Below the pieces are notes generated by a model, which was not told the origin of the DNA, did not search any database, and was given only the letters and a program-made list of their open reading frames with translations. The translations under genes and the position numbers were made by a program. Below are positions 26,930 through 37,009 of a stretch of 64,000 nucleotides of DNA, in pieces. Source of the DNA: Polaribacter sp. Q13 (GTDB lineage Bacteria > Bacteroidota > Bacteroidia > Flavobacteriales > Flavobacteriaceae); the NCBI RefSeq assembly GCF_016858305.2, contig NZ_CP074436.1, forward strand, positions 702,001 through 766,000. The letters are read 5' to 3'. The first letter of the stretch is position 1; each line of letters opens with the position of its first letter.

Positions 26930-28264
26930 ATGAAAAAAGTAATTTTAATATTTTGTGTTTTATCATTATTGATCTTTATTAGACCAGTATTAGGATTTAG
27001 CACAAATTCAAGTGCAAACGATACCTTAAATAGTTCCACTGTTACTACAACGCAAGTAGATGCGGCACCACAACATGAGGGTGTTTTTGATGGAGCTTTT
27101 AGAGGAATCAAAAAGTTTTATGGTTATACAGGGTTTGCAAATGCAACTTCTGGAAATATAATAATGATAATCATCGGAATTATATTTATCTACTTAGGTA
27201 TTAAATTTGATTATGAGCCCTTACTGCTGATACCCATAGGTGCAGGAGTTATTATAGGAAATATTCCTTTTGTAGCCGGAAATCAAACGGGTATTTACGA
27301 AACAGGATCTGTATTAAACTTTCTATATTTCGGGGTGGTAAAAGGTATTTACCCGCCGTTAATATTCTTAGGAATTGGAGCAATGACGGATTTCTCTTCT
27401 TTAATTGCAAACCCAAAGCTAATGCTATTAGGTGCAGCCGCACAAATTGGTGTTTTTGCTACCTTTATGGGAGCTTTGTATTTAGGTTTTAACCTTCCAG
27501 AAGCAGGTGCAATAGGAATTATTGGTGGAGCCGATGGACCAACAGCTATTTTTCTTTCATCAAAATTAGCAAATGGAGTTAATGTATTAGCAGATGGTAC
27601 AACAGTGAAAAATCTAATTGGTCCAATTGCTATTGCTGCCTATTCTTATATGGCTTTGGTTCCTGTAATTCAACCTCCTTTAATGAGAATGTTAATCTCT
27701 AAAGAGGATAGAAAAATTAAAATGAAACCACCAAGAGCGGTAACTCAAAAAGAAAAAATGATTTTTCCTGTGGTAGCTTTAATTTTAACCACGTTTATAT
27801 CTCCAAGTGCATTACCATTATTAGGAATGTTATTTTTTGGTAATTTGTTAAAAGAATCTGGAAGAACAGAAAGATTAGCAGATACTGCAAGAACTAAATT
27901 AATTGATATTGTAACTATTTTATTAGGGGTTACTGTAGGGGCTTCAACTCAGGCAGATATTTTTATCACTAAAGATTCCTTATTAATATTTGGTTTAGGA
28001 GCCATATCGTTTGTGATAGCAACTTGTGGAGGTTTATTATTTGCGAAGTTTATGAATAGATTCTTAAAAGAAGGTAATAAAATAAACCCTTTAATTGGTG
28101 CCGCAGGTGTATCAGCTGTTCCAGATAGTGCACGTGTTGTGCATACAGAAGGTCTAAAATCTGATCCAAGTAACTACTTGTTAATGCACGCCATGGCACC
28201 TAATGTTGCAGGTGTTATAGGGTCTGCTATTGCTGCAGGTATTATTTTAAGTTTCTTAGGATAA
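26930..28264 (+). CDS. mmdB: Na+-translocating methylmalonyl-CoA decarboxylase beta subunit
   Basis: This 444-residue membrane protein decarboxylates carboxybiotin and exports Na+. It has the hallmark GGADGPTAIFLSSKLA segment containing the conserved Asp, a later helix ATCGGLLFAKFMNRF, and the C-terminal LIGAAGVSAVPDSARVVHTEG loop that takes part in ion binding. About nine to eleven membrane segments follow an N-terminal signal-like helix (VILIFCVLSLLIFIRPVLG) and a Ser/Thr-rich stretch of about 35 residues, which is longer than in classical OadB proteins. Together with the three preceding genes this completes the pump. Confidence 0.93.
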   Translation: MKKVILIFCVLSLLIFIRPVLGFSTNSSANDTLNSSTVTTTQVDAAPQHEGVFDGAFRGIKKFYGYTGFANATSGNIIMIIIGIIFIYLGIKFDYEPLLLIPIGAGVIIGNIPFVAGNQTGIYETGSVLNFLYFGVVKGIYPPLIFLGIGAMTDFSSLIANPKLMLLGAAAQIGVFATFMGALYLGFNLPEAGAIGIIGGADGPTAIFLSSKLANGVNVLADGTTVKNLIGPIAIAAYSYMALVPVIQPPLMRMLISKEDRKIKMKPPRAVTQKEKMIFPVVALILTTFISPSALPLLGMLFFGNLLKESGRTERLADTARTKLIDIVTILLGVTVGASTQADIFITKDSLLIFGLGAISFVIATCGGLLFAKFMNRFLKEGNKINPLIGAAGVSAVPDSARVVHTEGLKSDPSNYLLMHAMAPNVAGVIGSAIAAGIILSFLG

Positions 28265-28323
28265 ATTACGGTTCTTATAAATATGTAAATGAACAAATAC
28301 AACAATTTTTAAATTTTGATAAA

Positions 28324-29613
28324 ATGAAAATACCAAATAAAATGTCAGCTCAAGAAGCTGTTAAACTAATAAAATCTGGAGATAGAGTTTTAATACAAGG
28401 AGGTTCTGCAACCCCACAAGCATTAATAAATGCTATGGTTGCTAGAGCTCCAGAATTAAGAAGTGTTGAAATTGTACATTTACATACAGAAGGAGCATGT
28501 GGATATATTGCTCCAGAATTAAGAGAAAGTTTTCATACCAATGCTTTTTTTATTGGAGGGAACGTTAGAAAAATGGTTGGAAATACAGTAGATTATATTC
28601 CTGTTTTTTTAAGTGAAATACCAAGTTTATTCCGTGAGGGATATATGGATTTAGATGTGGTACTTGTAAACGTGTCACCTCCAGATAAACACGGTTTTTG
28701 CTCATTAGGAGTTTCTGTTGATATTGTTATTTCTGGTTTAGAACATGGAAAAAAAGTAATTGCTCAAATTAATCCTCGTATGCCTCGTACTTTTGGTGAT
28801 GCACAGATACATTTGAAACATTTTGATGCTTGTGTTGAAATTTCAGAAGAAATATACGAAATGAAATTTGTTGAACCCAACGATATTGAAAAAGCGATTG
28901 GTAAAAATATTGCTGCAATTATTGATGATGGAGCCACACTTCAAATGGGAATTGGAGGTATTCCTAATGCAGTTTTAACATTTTTACATAACCATAAAAA
29001 TTTAGGAATACATACAGAAATGTTTTCTGAAGGTATTGTAGATTTAGTAAAAAATGGGGTTGTAAATGGTTCTAAAAAGAAAACAAATCCTTATAAAATA
29101 GTTTCAGGGTTTGCAATGGGTACGCGTCGTTTATATGATTTTATGGATGACAATCCAGAAATTGAAATGAATGATATTGCTTATGTAAATGACACGTCTG
29201 TTATTCGTCAAAACCCAAAAGTAACAGCAATTAATTCTGCTATAGAAGTAGATTTAACTGGTCAAATTTGTGCAGATTCTATAGGTCAAAGAATGTTTTC
29301 TGGTGTTGGTGGTCAAATGGACTTTATGCGTGGAGCGGCATTATCAGAAGGCGGAAAACCAATTTGTGCAATTACTTCTACAACTTCTAAAGGTGTTTCT
29401 AAAATAACACCAACGTTAAAAGTGGGAGCAGGTGTAGTAACTACTCGTGCACATGCTAGATTTGTAGCAACAGAGTTTGGTATTGCAGAACTATTTGGTA
29501 GAAACTTAAAACAACGTGCTCAAGCATTAAGAGATATTGCACATCCAGACCATAGAGAAGAATTAGATAAAGCTATTTTTGAAAGATTTGGAAGTAGTTT
29601 AATGATAAAATAA
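28324..29613 (+). CDS. acetyl-CoA hydrolase/CoA-transferase family protein
   Basis: This 429-residue class I CoA-transferase shows GDRVLIQGGSATPQALINAM at the N-terminus, the central GIGGIPNAV loop and the region INSAIEVDLTGQICADSIG, whose Glu probably forms the CoA thioester, plus FSGVGGQMDFMRGA. Family members exchange CoA between acetate, 4-hydroxybutyrate, succinate and propionate. Located between the decarboxylase and mutase genes, it most simply acts as propionyl-CoA:succinate CoA-transferase, closing a cycle with the other enzymes. An acetate:succinate transferase role cannot be excluded. It lies 59 bases after the beta subunit gene. Confidence 0.88.
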   Translation: MKIPNKMSAQEAVKLIKSGDRVLIQGGSATPQALINAMVARAPELRSVEIVHLHTEGACGYIAPELRESFHTNAFFIGGNVRKMVGNTVDYIPVFLSEIPSLFREGYMDLDVVLVNVSPPDKHGFCSLGVSVDIVISGLEHGKKVIAQINPRMPRTFGDAQIHLKHFDACVEISEEIYEMKFVEPNDIEKAIGKNIAAIIDDGATLQMGIGGIPNAVLTFLHNHKNLGIHTEMFSEGIVDLVKNGVVNGSKKKTNPYKIVSGFAMGTRRLYDFMDDNPEIEMNDIAYVNDTSVIRQNPKVTAINSAIEVDLTGQICADSIGQRMFSGVGGQMDFMRGAALSEGGKPICAITSTTSKGVSKITPTLKVGAGVVTTRAHARFVATEFGIAELFGRNLKQRAQALRDIAHPDHREELDKAIFERFGSSLMIK

Positions 29614-29627
29614 TTTTTTGAGTTTAG

Positions 29628-29656
29628 AGTTCTTAAATTTTGTAATTTTAAGAACT
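29628..29656 (+). other. hairpin between CoA-transferase and mutase genes
   Basis: AGTTCTTAAA (29628-29637) pairs with TTTAAGAACT (29647-29656). The stem is AT-rich and followed by TTAAATTC rather than a T run, so it is a weak terminator or a processing site within the operon. Confidence 0.4.
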
Positions 29657-29688
29657 TTAAATTCTTATATTAAATAAATTCATATATA

Positions 29689-31479
29689 ATGAGTGATAAA
29701 AATAAAAAACTCTTTTCTGAATTCCCTTCGGTTTCTACCGAGCAGTGGATGGAAAGAGTTACAGTAGATTTAAAAGGGGCTGATTTTGATAGAAAACTAG
29801 TATGGAAAAATCTTACAGGAATCAATTTTCAACCTTGCTATAATCTTGAAAATTCAATTACACAGCTAAAAAACACAGGAGAAAACTCACAATCTTTAGT
29901 AAACTATAGAAGTATAGCGGCTTGTTGTGGGAAATCTGGAAATGATTTAGCCTTAAAAGCTATTGAAGAAGGTATTAATGGTATCCTTTTTCAGATGATA
30001 ACAACTGTACCTGTAGAAGAACTTTTAAAGGATATAGATTTAGACAAAATTACAGTTTCGTTTAAATTATTTAATAATGTTATTCCTTTTACAAAGGATT
30101 TAGTTGCTTTTGCAAAAGGTAAAAACTTAAAAGGATATATTGATACAAACCTAATTTCTGGTTACGTAACAACAGGTGCTTTTAACGAAGACCTTGTGGA
30201 CGTTACTGCAGAGTTAGTAAAATTAACCGAAGAATTTCCTAACTTTAAAGCAATCACTATTTCTGGAACAGAATATTTAGACTCTGGTGCAAATCAAGTG
30301 CAAGAAATTGCATATACTTTAAGTTCTTTGGTTTTCTTAACAGAAAAATTAAAAGAAAAAGGAATTGCTGTTCAAGATGTTTTCAACAATCTAAATTTCA
30401 ATTTAGCAATTGGATTAGAGTATTTTGTGGAGATTGGTAAATTTAGAGCATTCAATAATTTATTAGCGGAAGTTGCTGCTAAATATCAACTTGCAGATTT
30501 TTCGAATACGATTACTGCAAAAACATCTATTTGGAGCAAATCTGTTACAGATGCAGAAACTAATTTATTGCGCTGTACTACAGAAGCAATGGCTGCAATA
30601 TTAGGGAATGTAGATGGTGTTTTAATTGATGCTTACGATAAAGAATTTAAAAGTGCTTCTGATTTTTCAAGTAGAATAGCCGGAAACATAACCACAATTT
30701 TAAAAGAAGAATCTTACTTTGGTAAAGTTTCAAATCCGGTGGATGGTTCTTATTATATTGAAGAAGTAAGTTCTAAAATTGCAGAAAAAGCATTAGAGTT
30801 ATTTAAGGCTATTGAAGCTGATGGTGGTTTCTATGCTAATTTTGAAAACGAAACGATTCAACAACAAATTGCCGAAATTCGTCTTAAAAAATTAAAACTG
30901 ATTAGCCAGCGTAGAACTCCAATGGTAGGTATTAACAAATACCCTAACCTCATGGAAAAAGTGGATGCGAAATTACTATCTGAAAGTGCTGTAGACAATC
31001 CTAAAGTATTAACTCCAAGAAGGGCTTCTTTAGAAATTGAGGCAATGCGTAGAGTTACAGAAGAATTAGTGGCAAGCACTAATGTAAGACCAATTGTACA
31101 GTTAGCTAGTTATGGAAATTTAACAATGCGTAAAGCGAGAGCTGCTTTTGCTTACGATTTTATTGGTGTTAGTGGTTTTGATGTGCATCAAGAAGAAAGT
31201 TTTGAAAATGCAGAAGTTGCTGCTAAAGAAAGTGCAAAATCAGGGGCACATGTAGTTGTTATTTGTAGTTCAGATCAAGATTATGATGAAACAGCAATAG
31301 ACTTTATAAAAGCATTTAGAGCTATAAATACTGATAAAGTATTACTATTAGCAGGTGCACCTAAAAATATGGACGAACTAACTGAATTAGGTTTAGATGG
31401 TGTTGTTAATATGAGAACAGATGTTCTTGTTTCACTGTCAGCAATTCAGAAAAAAGTTCAAAAAACCTTAAAATCTTAA
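29689..31479 (+). CDS. mutA: methylmalonyl-CoA mutase small (beta) subunit
   Basis: This 596-residue protein is the non-catalytic subunit of the heterodimeric mutase. It starts with the family segment [33 protein letters not shown] and has a TIM-barrel half with the substrate region degenerate. Its C-terminal flavodoxin-like domain ([23 protein letters not shown]) lacks the cobalamin DxHxxG motif present in the large subunit. The large subunit gene starts 5 bases later. Start chosen at the only early ATG; upstream is an AT-rich 75-base gap with a weak hairpin. Confidence 0.95.
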   Translation: MSDKNKKLFSEFPSVSTEQWMERVTVDLKGADFDRKLVWKNLTGINFQPCYNLENSITQLKNTGENSQSLVNYRSIAACCGKSGNDLALKAIEEGINGILFQMITTVPVEELLKDIDLDKITVSFKLFNNVIPFTKDLVAFAKGKNLKGYIDTNLISGYVTTGAFNEDLVDVTAELVKLTEEFPNFKAITISGTEYLDSGANQVQEIAYTLSSLVFLTEKLKEKGIAVQDVFNNLNFNLAIGLEYFVEIGKFRAFNNLLAEVAAKYQLADFSNTITAKTSIWSKSVTDAETNLLRCTTEAMAAILGNVDGVLIDAYDKEFKSASDFSSRIAGNITTILKEESYFGKVSNPVDGSYYIEEVSSKIAEKALELFKAIEADGGFYANFENETIQQQIAEIRLKKLKLISQRRTPMVGINKYPNLMEKVDAKLLSESAVDNPKVLTPRRASLEIEAMRRVTEELVASTNVRPIVQLASYGNLTMRKARAAFAYDFIGVSGFDVHQEESFENAEVAAKESAKSGAHVVVICSSDQDYDETAIDFIKAFRAINTDKVLLLAGAPKNMDELTELGLDGVVNMRTDVLVSLSAIQKKVQKTLKS

Positions 31480-31484
31480 GAAGT

Positions 31485-33617
31485 ATGAAACCAGATTTTT
31501 CAGATATAAAATTAAATTCAGCTGTTAAGCAAACAGTTGCAACTTCAGAGAATCAAGATGTTTGGAATACTCCTGAAGGAATCCCAGTAAAAAAACAATT
31601 TACAAAAGAAGATATTGCAGAGGCAGAACATTTAGGCTTTGCTGCTGGTGTGCCTCCTTTTTTAAGAGGTCCATATAGTGCCATGTATGCCATGCGTCCT
31701 TGGACGATTCGTCAATATGCAGGTTTTTCTACAGCAGAAGAATCAAACGCATTTTACAGAAGAAATTTAGCTGCGGGTCAAAAAGGACTTTCAGTTGCGT
31801 TTGATTTAGCCACACACCGTGGTTACGATTCAGATCATCCTCGTGTAACGGGAGATGTTGGTAAAGCAGGTGTTGCCATAGATTCTATTTTAGATATGGA
31901 GATTTTGTTCGATCAAATTCCGTTAGATAAAATGTCTGTTTCTATGACAATGAATGGTGCAGTATTGCCAATTATGGCTTTTTATATTGCAGCCGCAAGA
32001 AAACAGGGTGTTTCTTTAGATAAACTTTCTGGAACTATTCAGAATGATATTTTAAAAGAATTTATGGTGCGTAATACATACATTTATCCACCGTTACCTT
32101 CTATGAAGATTATTGGTGATATCTTTGATTACACCACGAAGAATATGCCGAAGTTTAACTCAATTTCTATTTCTGGTTACCACATGCAAGAAGCGGGTGC
32201 AACTGCAGATATTGAATTAGCGTATACTTTAGCCGATGGAATGGAATACATTAGAACCGGATTAAAATCTGGTTTAAAAATTGATGAATTTGCGCCTCGT
32301 TTATCTTTCTTCTGGGCAGTAGGAATGAATCATTTTATGGAGATTGCTAAAATGCGTGCAGCTCGTATGTTATGGGCAAAAATTATAAAATCATTCAATC
32401 CAACAAATCCAAAATCGATGGCTTTGCGTACGCACAGTCAAACTTCTGGATGGAGTTTAAGTGAGCAAGATCCTTTCAATAACGTATCTCGTACTTGCAT
32501 AGAAGCAATGGCGGCAACGTTAGGAGGAACGCAATCTTTGCATACAAATGCATTAGATGAGGCAATAGCTTTACCGACTGATTTCTCTGCTAGAATTGCA
32601 CGTAACACGCAAATTTTTATTCAAGATGAAACACAGATGACAAAATCTGTTGATCCTTGGGCAGGTTCTTATTATGTTGAGTATTTAACGCAAGAAATTG
32701 CGAAGAAAGCTTGGAAATTAATTGAAGAGGTTGAAGAACTCGGTGGTATGGCAAAGGCTATTGAAACCGGAGTTCCAAAATTACGTATTGAGGAAGCTTC
32801 TGCTCGTAAACAAGCACGTTTAGATTCTGGACAGGATATTTTAGTAGGAGTAAACAAATTTAAAACGAAAGAAAAAACAAACATTGAAATCTTAGATGTT
32901 GACAATACAGTTGTAAGAGATTCTCAAATTGCTCGTTTAAATAAAATGAAAGCCGAACGTAATTCTGATTTGGTTGCTGCTAATTTAAAAGCGTTAGAAG
33001 ATTGTGCAGGAACAGGAAAAGGGAATTTATTAGAATTGGCAGTTATTGCTGCGGAAAATTTTGCTACATTGGGTGAAATTTCTGATGCTTTAGAGGTTCA
33101 TTTTGGAAGACATAAAGCGGATACTAAATTAATAAGTGGTGTGTACGGTAAAGAAGTAAATAACGATAGTACGTTTGCAAAAGCGCAAAAAATGACTGAT
33201 AAATTTGCAGAAATAGAAGGTCGTAGACCAAGAGTTATGATTGCAAAAATGGGTCAAGATGGGCATGATAGAGGCGCAAAAGTTGTGGCTTCTAGTTTTG
33301 CAGATTTAGGTTTTGATGTAGATATGGGAGGTTTATTTCAAACTCCAGAAGAAGTAGCAAAACAAGCTGTTGAAAACGATGTGCATTTTGTAGGTGCCTC
33401 TAGTTTAGCGGCTGGTCATAAAACTTTAATTCCTCAATTAATTGGTGAATTAGAAAAATTAGGAAGACCAGATATTATGGTTTTTGCAGGAGGAGTAATA
33501 CCTGCTCAAGATTATGATTATTTATTAGAAAGAAAAGTAGCAGCCATTTTTGGTCCTGGTACTGTAATTTCTGAATCTGCAATTACAATAATGGAAAAAT
33601 ATTTAGAGCAAGAATAA
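31485..33617 (+). CDS. mutB: methylmalonyl-CoA mutase large (alpha) subunit
   Basis: This 710-residue adenosylcobalamin enzyme interconverts (R)-methylmalonyl-CoA and succinyl-CoA. The TIM-barrel part shows [39 protein letters not shown] and the HMQEAGA substrate segment. The C-terminal cobalamin domain carries [13 protein letters not shown] (DxHxxG, with the cobalt-ligating His), [11 protein letters not shown] and [11 protein letters not shown]. Length matches the family. It ends the operon and is followed by a strong terminator. Its assembly GTPase MeaB is encoded 25 kb downstream. Confidence 0.97.
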   Translation: MKPDFSDIKLNSAVKQTVATSENQDVWNTPEGIPVKKQFTKEDIAEAEHLGFAAGVPPFLRGPYSAMYAMRPWTIRQYAGFSTAEESNAFYRRNLAAGQKGLSVAFDLATHRGYDSDHPRVTGDVGKAGVAIDSILDMEILFDQIPLDKMSVSMTMNGAVLPIMAFYIAAARKQGVSLDKLSGTIQNDILKEFMVRNTYIYPPLPSMKIIGDIFDYTTKNMPKFNSISISGYHMQEAGATADIELAYTLADGMEYIRTGLKSGLKIDEFAPRLSFFWAVGMNHFMEIAKMRAARMLWAKIIKSFNPTNPKSMALRTHSQTSGWSLSEQDPFNNVSRTCIEAMAATLGGTQSLHTNALDEAIALPTDFSARIARNTQIFIQDETQMTKSVDPWAGSYYVEYLTQEIAKKAWKLIEEVEELGGMAKAIETGVPKLRIEEASARKQARLDSGQDILVGVNKFKTKEKTNIEILDVDNTVVRDSQIARLNKMKAERNSDLVAANLKALEDCAGTGKGNLLELAVIAAENFATLGEISDALEVHFGRHKADTKLISGVYGKEVNNDSTFAKAQKMTDKFAEIEGRRPRVMIAKMGQDGHDRGAKVVASSFADLGFDVDMGGLFQTPEEVAKQAVENDVHFVGASSLAAGHKTLIPQLIGELEKLGRPDIMVFAGGVIPAQDYDYLLERKVAAIFGPGTVISESAITIMEKYLEQE

Positions 33618-33637
33618 GTTTTAAATTATGAATATCT

Positions 33638-33673
33638 AAAAGCCCGAACATTTTTAATGTTCGGGCTTTTTAT
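33638..33673 (+). terminator. Rho-independent terminator after mutB
   Basis: A perfect 15-bp stem (33638-33652 with 33656-33670, loop TTT) contains the GC-rich core AGCCCGAACA and leads into a T tract. Confidence 0.92.
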
Positions 33674-33698
33674 TTAGTTTTTTTATCTTAAATTTATA

Positions 33699-33715
33699 AT
33701 GATTTGATAAATCAT
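33699..33715. promoter_or_regulatory. 17-bp palindrome upstream of the AraC gene
   Basis: ATGATTT-GAT-AAATCAT is a perfect inverted repeat with 7-bp arms, 20 bases before the AraC-family ATG. It has the size of a dimer-binding operator; the regulator that would bind it is unknown. Confidence 0.4.
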
Positions 33716-33735
33716 CAATTGAATAAACTATCTCC

Positions 33736-34605
33736 ATGAAAAATATTCCGGAAATAAGCTTTTGGAAAAACAAAGTGTTACAAATTAAAGAATTTCAATT
33801 TTTTAATTTGGAAGAGTTAATTACGGATGATTTAAAACCTAAAGATCATAGTCCTTATTTGCCACATCGATTAAATTTTTATGCCATTCTAATAATTACC
33901 GATGGTGAAGTTAATCATATTGTCGATTTTAAAGTTCATTCTCTTAAAAAGGATGATGTAATGGTTCTTTCAAAAGGACAGACACATGCTTTTGATGAAT
34001 TTTCTGTATACAAAGGTTATTTGGTTGTTTTTTCTGAAGCTTTTATGCATAAATATATGGCGCAGTCAACCATAGCTCAAATTAACCATTTGTATAATTA
34101 TTTTTTAGTACAAGAGAAAATTAATAATCCAGACCGAAATCAAATTTTACTTAGAGTACTCCAAAATGAGTTGAAAAGTAATTCATCCTCATTGCCAAAT
34201 ATTATAGCTTCTATATTAAGTGTCTACCTACTTAAGTTAAATGAAGAAAATACCCGTTTAGCAGCAATTTCAGTAGATAATAAATATTTAGATTACTTTA
34301 ATAATTTTAGACTTTTAGTTGAAAAGAACTTTTCTAAAACAAGAGATGCCAAAGTGTATGCTTCAGATATAGCTATTTCCTATAAACATTTAAATGAGGT
34401 CTGTAAAGGTGTTGTAAATACCACAGCAAAGGCATTTATTGATAATTATGTAATTCTGGAAGCGAAGAGATTGTTAGTTTCTACATCACTATCCGTAAAA
34501 GAAATAGCCTTTATTTTAGGTTTTGATGAACCAACCAACTTCCTTAAATATTTTAAAAAACATATTAAATTAACACCTGTGGAATTCCGGAAAACTTTAG
34601 CTTAG
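33736..34605 (+). CDS. AraC-family transcriptional regulator
   Basis: This 289-residue regulator has an N-terminal cupin-like sensing half (HRLNFYAILIITDGEVNHIVDFKVHSLKKDDVMVLSKGQTHAF) and a C-terminal pair of helix-turn-helix motifs (YASDIAISYKHLNEVCKGV, then SVKEIAFILGFDEPTNFLKYFKKH), ending in the usual LTPVEFRKTLA. The sequence class resembles flavobacterial AraC regulators controlling small oxidoreductase or efflux operons. An 81-base element beginning at its stop codon recurs 2.28 kb downstream before a secreted OsmC-like gene, so both may be its targets. This is inference from position. Confidence 0.9.
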   Translation: MKNIPEISFWKNKVLQIKEFQFFNLEELITDDLKPKDHSPYLPHRLNFYAILIITDGEVNHIVDFKVHSLKKDDVMVLSKGQTHAFDEFSVYKGYLVVFSEAFMHKYMAQSTIAQINHLYNYFLVQEKINNPDRNQILLRVLQNELKSNSSSLPNIIASILSVYLLKLNEENTRLAAISVDNKYLDYFNNFRLLVEKNFSKTRDAKVYASDIAISYKHLNEVCKGVVNTTAKAFIDNYVILEAKRLLVSTSLSVKEIAFILGFDEPTNFLKYFKKHIKLTPVEFRKTLA

Positions 34606-34685
34606 GTTATATATTTACCATTACTTCTCTTTTATTAACCTTTATTATATTTTGTATTCACTGCACTTTTGCAGTGTAATATTTT
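34605..34685 (+). promoter_or_regulatory. duplicated upstream region, copy 1
   Basis: This stretch aligns without gaps to 36888-36968 with roughly 79% identity (about 17 differences in 81 bases by eye). Conserved blocks are GGTTATAYATTTACCAT, CTCTTTTATTAACCTTT and TGCACYTTTG. The outer blocks contain GGTTAWW and its complement WWTTAACC as an inverted pair. CACTTTTG at 34664-34671 resembles a -7 box with the first T replaced; no -33 TTG is present, which would fit an activator-dependent promoter. Confidence 0.6.
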
Positions 34686-34698
34686 AAATGTAGTAATA

Positions 34699-35343
34699 AT
34701 GAAACAAATAACAATTTTAGGCGCAACTGGTATATTGGGAAAGAACCTATTAAAAAAAGCGGTTAATGATGGGATTAAGGTGAAGGTGTTAGTCCGCAAC
34801 AAAGAAAAACTAAAAGATTTTGATCATGCAATTGAAGTCATTGAAGGGAATTATTTCGATACAAATAAACTACAAAATGCATTGGAAGGATCTGATGTTA
34901 TACTTTCAACTATTGGACCACCTATAAATGGTAAACTTACAACTGACGATGAAGAAAATTACATAAACTCTTTGAAGTACATTATCAAACAAATGCAAGA
35001 TAATAAACAGACTCGTTTTATAAGTATTTCTGGAGCAGGAGTAAAAATCCCAAACGAAAATTTACCACTAACACGCAAACTTTTGCGGGTAATGATAAAG
35101 TCGAAATCTAAATCACTCATCTGCATTAAAGATAGAGAACTAGAATTGCTTGTGCAGAGCAATTTAGATTGGACAAATATTCGCCCGCCTATGATTAAAG
35201 AAAAAGTAGAAGGTAAGTTTGTTGCCGATGAAACTAAATTTATTGGGATGGCTGTTGATGTAAATCAATTATCCGAGTTTATGTTAACTGAAATTACAAA
35301 TAGAGAATGGATTAAAAAGGCTCCAGTAGTTGGTACAAAATAA
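34699..35343 (+). CDS. NAD(P)-binding SDR-type oxidoreductase (NmrA-like)
   Basis: This 214-residue protein opens with the Rossmann motif ITILGATGILGKNLLKKA and continues with VLVRNKEKL, VILSTIGPP and FISISGAGVKIP, a pattern of atypical short-chain dehydrogenases that sense or reduce via NAD(P)H (NmrA/BVR-B-like). No classical YxxxK motif is visible. The frame is open from 34669, but that part overlaps the promoter-like repeat, so the ATG at 34699 is chosen. It precedes a MATE efflux gene by 36 bases and probably forms an operon with it. Substrate unknown. Confidence 0.8.
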   Translation: MKQITILGATGILGKNLLKKAVNDGIKVKVLVRNKEKLKDFDHAIEVIEGNYFDTNKLQNALEGSDVILSTIGPPINGKLTTDDEENYINSLKYIIKQMQDNKQTRFISISGAGVKIPNENLPLTRKLLRVMIKSKSKSLICIKDRELELLVQSNLDWTNIRPPMIKEKVEGKFVADETKFIGMAVDVNQLSEFMLTEITNREWIKKAPVVGTK

Positions 35344-35379
35344 GCCTTATAAAAAAAAGACAAAATAAACGAATAAAGA

Positions 35380-36729
35380 ATGTCAAAAAAAATAAATAGG
35401 AACTTAACAGAGGGTAATATTGGTAAGCAATTGTTCAATTTAACTTGGCCAATGACTCTTGGAATGTTAGGTATGGTTATATTCACAATAATAGACACTT
35501 ACTTTATAGGACTTCTAGGAGTGCAACAATTAGCGGCAATAAGTTTTGCTTTTCCAGTAATAATGTTTCTAAATGGGCTTTCTATGGGAGTCGGAATTGG
35601 AACAAGCTCATTAATTTCACGTAATATCATTACAGCAAATCGAGAAAAAGTAAAAGTAATGGCCAGTAGAGCAATTTTATTAGGTATTACTATTGTTATT
35701 TTTTTCGTAATTGTTGGTTTAAATACCATTGAACCCATATTTAAAGCTTTAGGGGCAGGACCAGAAATTATGCCTTACATTGTTGATTATATGACCATTT
35801 GGTTTTTAGGTGTTCCGTTTGTTACAATACCTATGATTGGTAATAATATTGTGAGAGCTACTGGAGATACACGTTTACCAGGGTTGTTAATGATTACTTC
35901 AGGGGTGGTAAATGGTATATTAGATCCTTTACTTATTTTTGGTTACGGACCATTTCCAGAAATGGGAATTGAAGGAGCAGCATTATCAACCGTAATTTCT
36001 AGAAGTATAAGTTTGATATTTATACTTATTGTTTTAATTAAAAGAGAAAATTTGTTAACCTTTCATTTAGGTGAATTTAAGGATATTAAAGCTACTTGGA
36101 AAGCATTAATTTATGTGGCAATTCCAGCCTCTATAAGTTTACTTATTACACCAATTTCAATTGGTTTTATAACAAAAATTATTTCAAGTTATGGCAAAGA
36201 AGCAGTTGCAGCATTTGGTGTTGCTTCTAGAGTTGAAATGTTTGCGCTTATGGTTATTATGTCACTTGGTTCTGTGTTAATTATTTTTGTTGGTCAAAAC
36301 ATAAGTAAACATAAATTTCAAAGAATTTTTACATCTCTCAATTACTCCATGATATTTTCTTTAATTTGGGGAGGTGTCGTTTTTGGTCTTTTACTACTTT
36401 TTGGAAGTAGTATTGCTTCCGTTTTTACAGATAATGTAGAAGTTATTGAAATTACTGAAAAATACTTTTATATAATTGGCGCAAGTTATGGATTGCAGGG
36501 TGTGGTTATCTTAAGTACTTCAAGTTATAATGGCATTAATAAACCCTATCCGTCAGCGGTTTTTTCTTTAATTAGAATGGTCGTTTTGTATGCGCCATTA
36601 GCTTGGGTAGGAGCAAAAATGTTTGGAATTAACGGTGTGTTTTGGGCTGGATTTATTGCAAATATTATAGTTGGTATAATCTCGTATTATCATTTAAATT
36701 TAACAGTTAAAAAGATAAGTGTGAGTTAA
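35380..36729 (+). CDS. MATE-family efflux transporter
   Basis: This 449-residue membrane protein has about 12 hydrophobic segments in two related halves. The N-terminal part has the MATE pattern GKQLFNLTWPMTLGMLGMVIFTIIDTYFIGLLGVQQLAAISFAFPV, with conserved Pro and Asp residues, followed by GVGIGTSSLISR. MATE proteins export drugs, toxins or metabolites in exchange for Na+ or H+. It is co-transcribed with the SDR gene and ends at a strong terminator. The pairing with an oxidoreductase and an AraC regulator suggests a stress or xenobiotic response. Confidence 0.92.
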   Translation: MSKKINRNLTEGNIGKQLFNLTWPMTLGMLGMVIFTIIDTYFIGLLGVQQLAAISFAFPVIMFLNGLSMGVGIGTSSLISRNIITANREKVKVMASRAILLGITIVIFFVIVGLNTIEPIFKALGAGPEIMPYIVDYMTIWFLGVPFVTIPMIGNNIVRATGDTRLPGLLMITSGVVNGILDPLLIFGYGPFPEMGIEGAALSTVISRSISLIFILIVLIKRENLLTFHLGEFKDIKATWKALIYVAIPASISLLITPISIGFITKIISSYGKEAVAAFGVASRVEMFALMVIMSLGSVLIIFVGQNISKHKFQRIFTSLNYSMIFSLIWGGVVFGLLLLFGSSIASVFTDNVEVIEITEKYFYIIGASYGLQGVVILSTSSYNGINKPYPSAVFSLIRMVVLYAPLAWVGAKMFGINGVFWAGFIANIIVGIISYYHLNLTVKKISVS

Positions 36730-36793
36730 TTTAATTGTGAAATTTATACTTTTTTTCTTTAAATATAGTTGTCTTTATTTATAAAAACATCAT

Positions 36794-36835
36794 AAAAAGG
36801 CTATCTAAAAACCTCATTTTAGATAGCCTTTTTTA
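36794..36835 (+). terminator. Rho-independent terminator after the MATE gene
   Basis: AAAAAGGCTATCTAAAA pairs with TTTTAGATAGCCTTTTT across a short loop and is followed by Ts. The 16-base half AAAAAGGCTATCTAAA also occurs alone at 626-641. Confidence 0.9.
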
Positions 36836-36887
36836 TCAATTCATAAAAAGATATACTCCCTAACTTTTTATAATGAAATTTAAGCGA

Positions 36888-36968
36888 GGTTATACATTTA
36901 CCATAGCGTCTCTTTTATTAACCTTTCCATTGGTTTGTTTTCATTGCACCTTTGTAGTATCATATTTC
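36888..36968 (+). promoter_or_regulatory. duplicated upstream region, copy 2
   Basis: Counterpart of 34605-34685 (about 79% identity, no gaps). The -7-like element here is CACCTTTG at 36947-36954. It lies 56 bases before the ATG of the secreted OsmC-like gene and shares the GGTTATA and ATTAACC blocks with copy 1. Confidence 0.6.
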
Positions 36969-37009
36969 AAAAGTTAAAAAATAAATATTTTAATTTAAAA
37001 AACATAAAA

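Noticed and set aside
34669..34698. Upstream start of the SDR gene
   Set aside because: This part overlaps the duplicated promoter element, and the Rossmann fold begins properly at the ATG at 34699.
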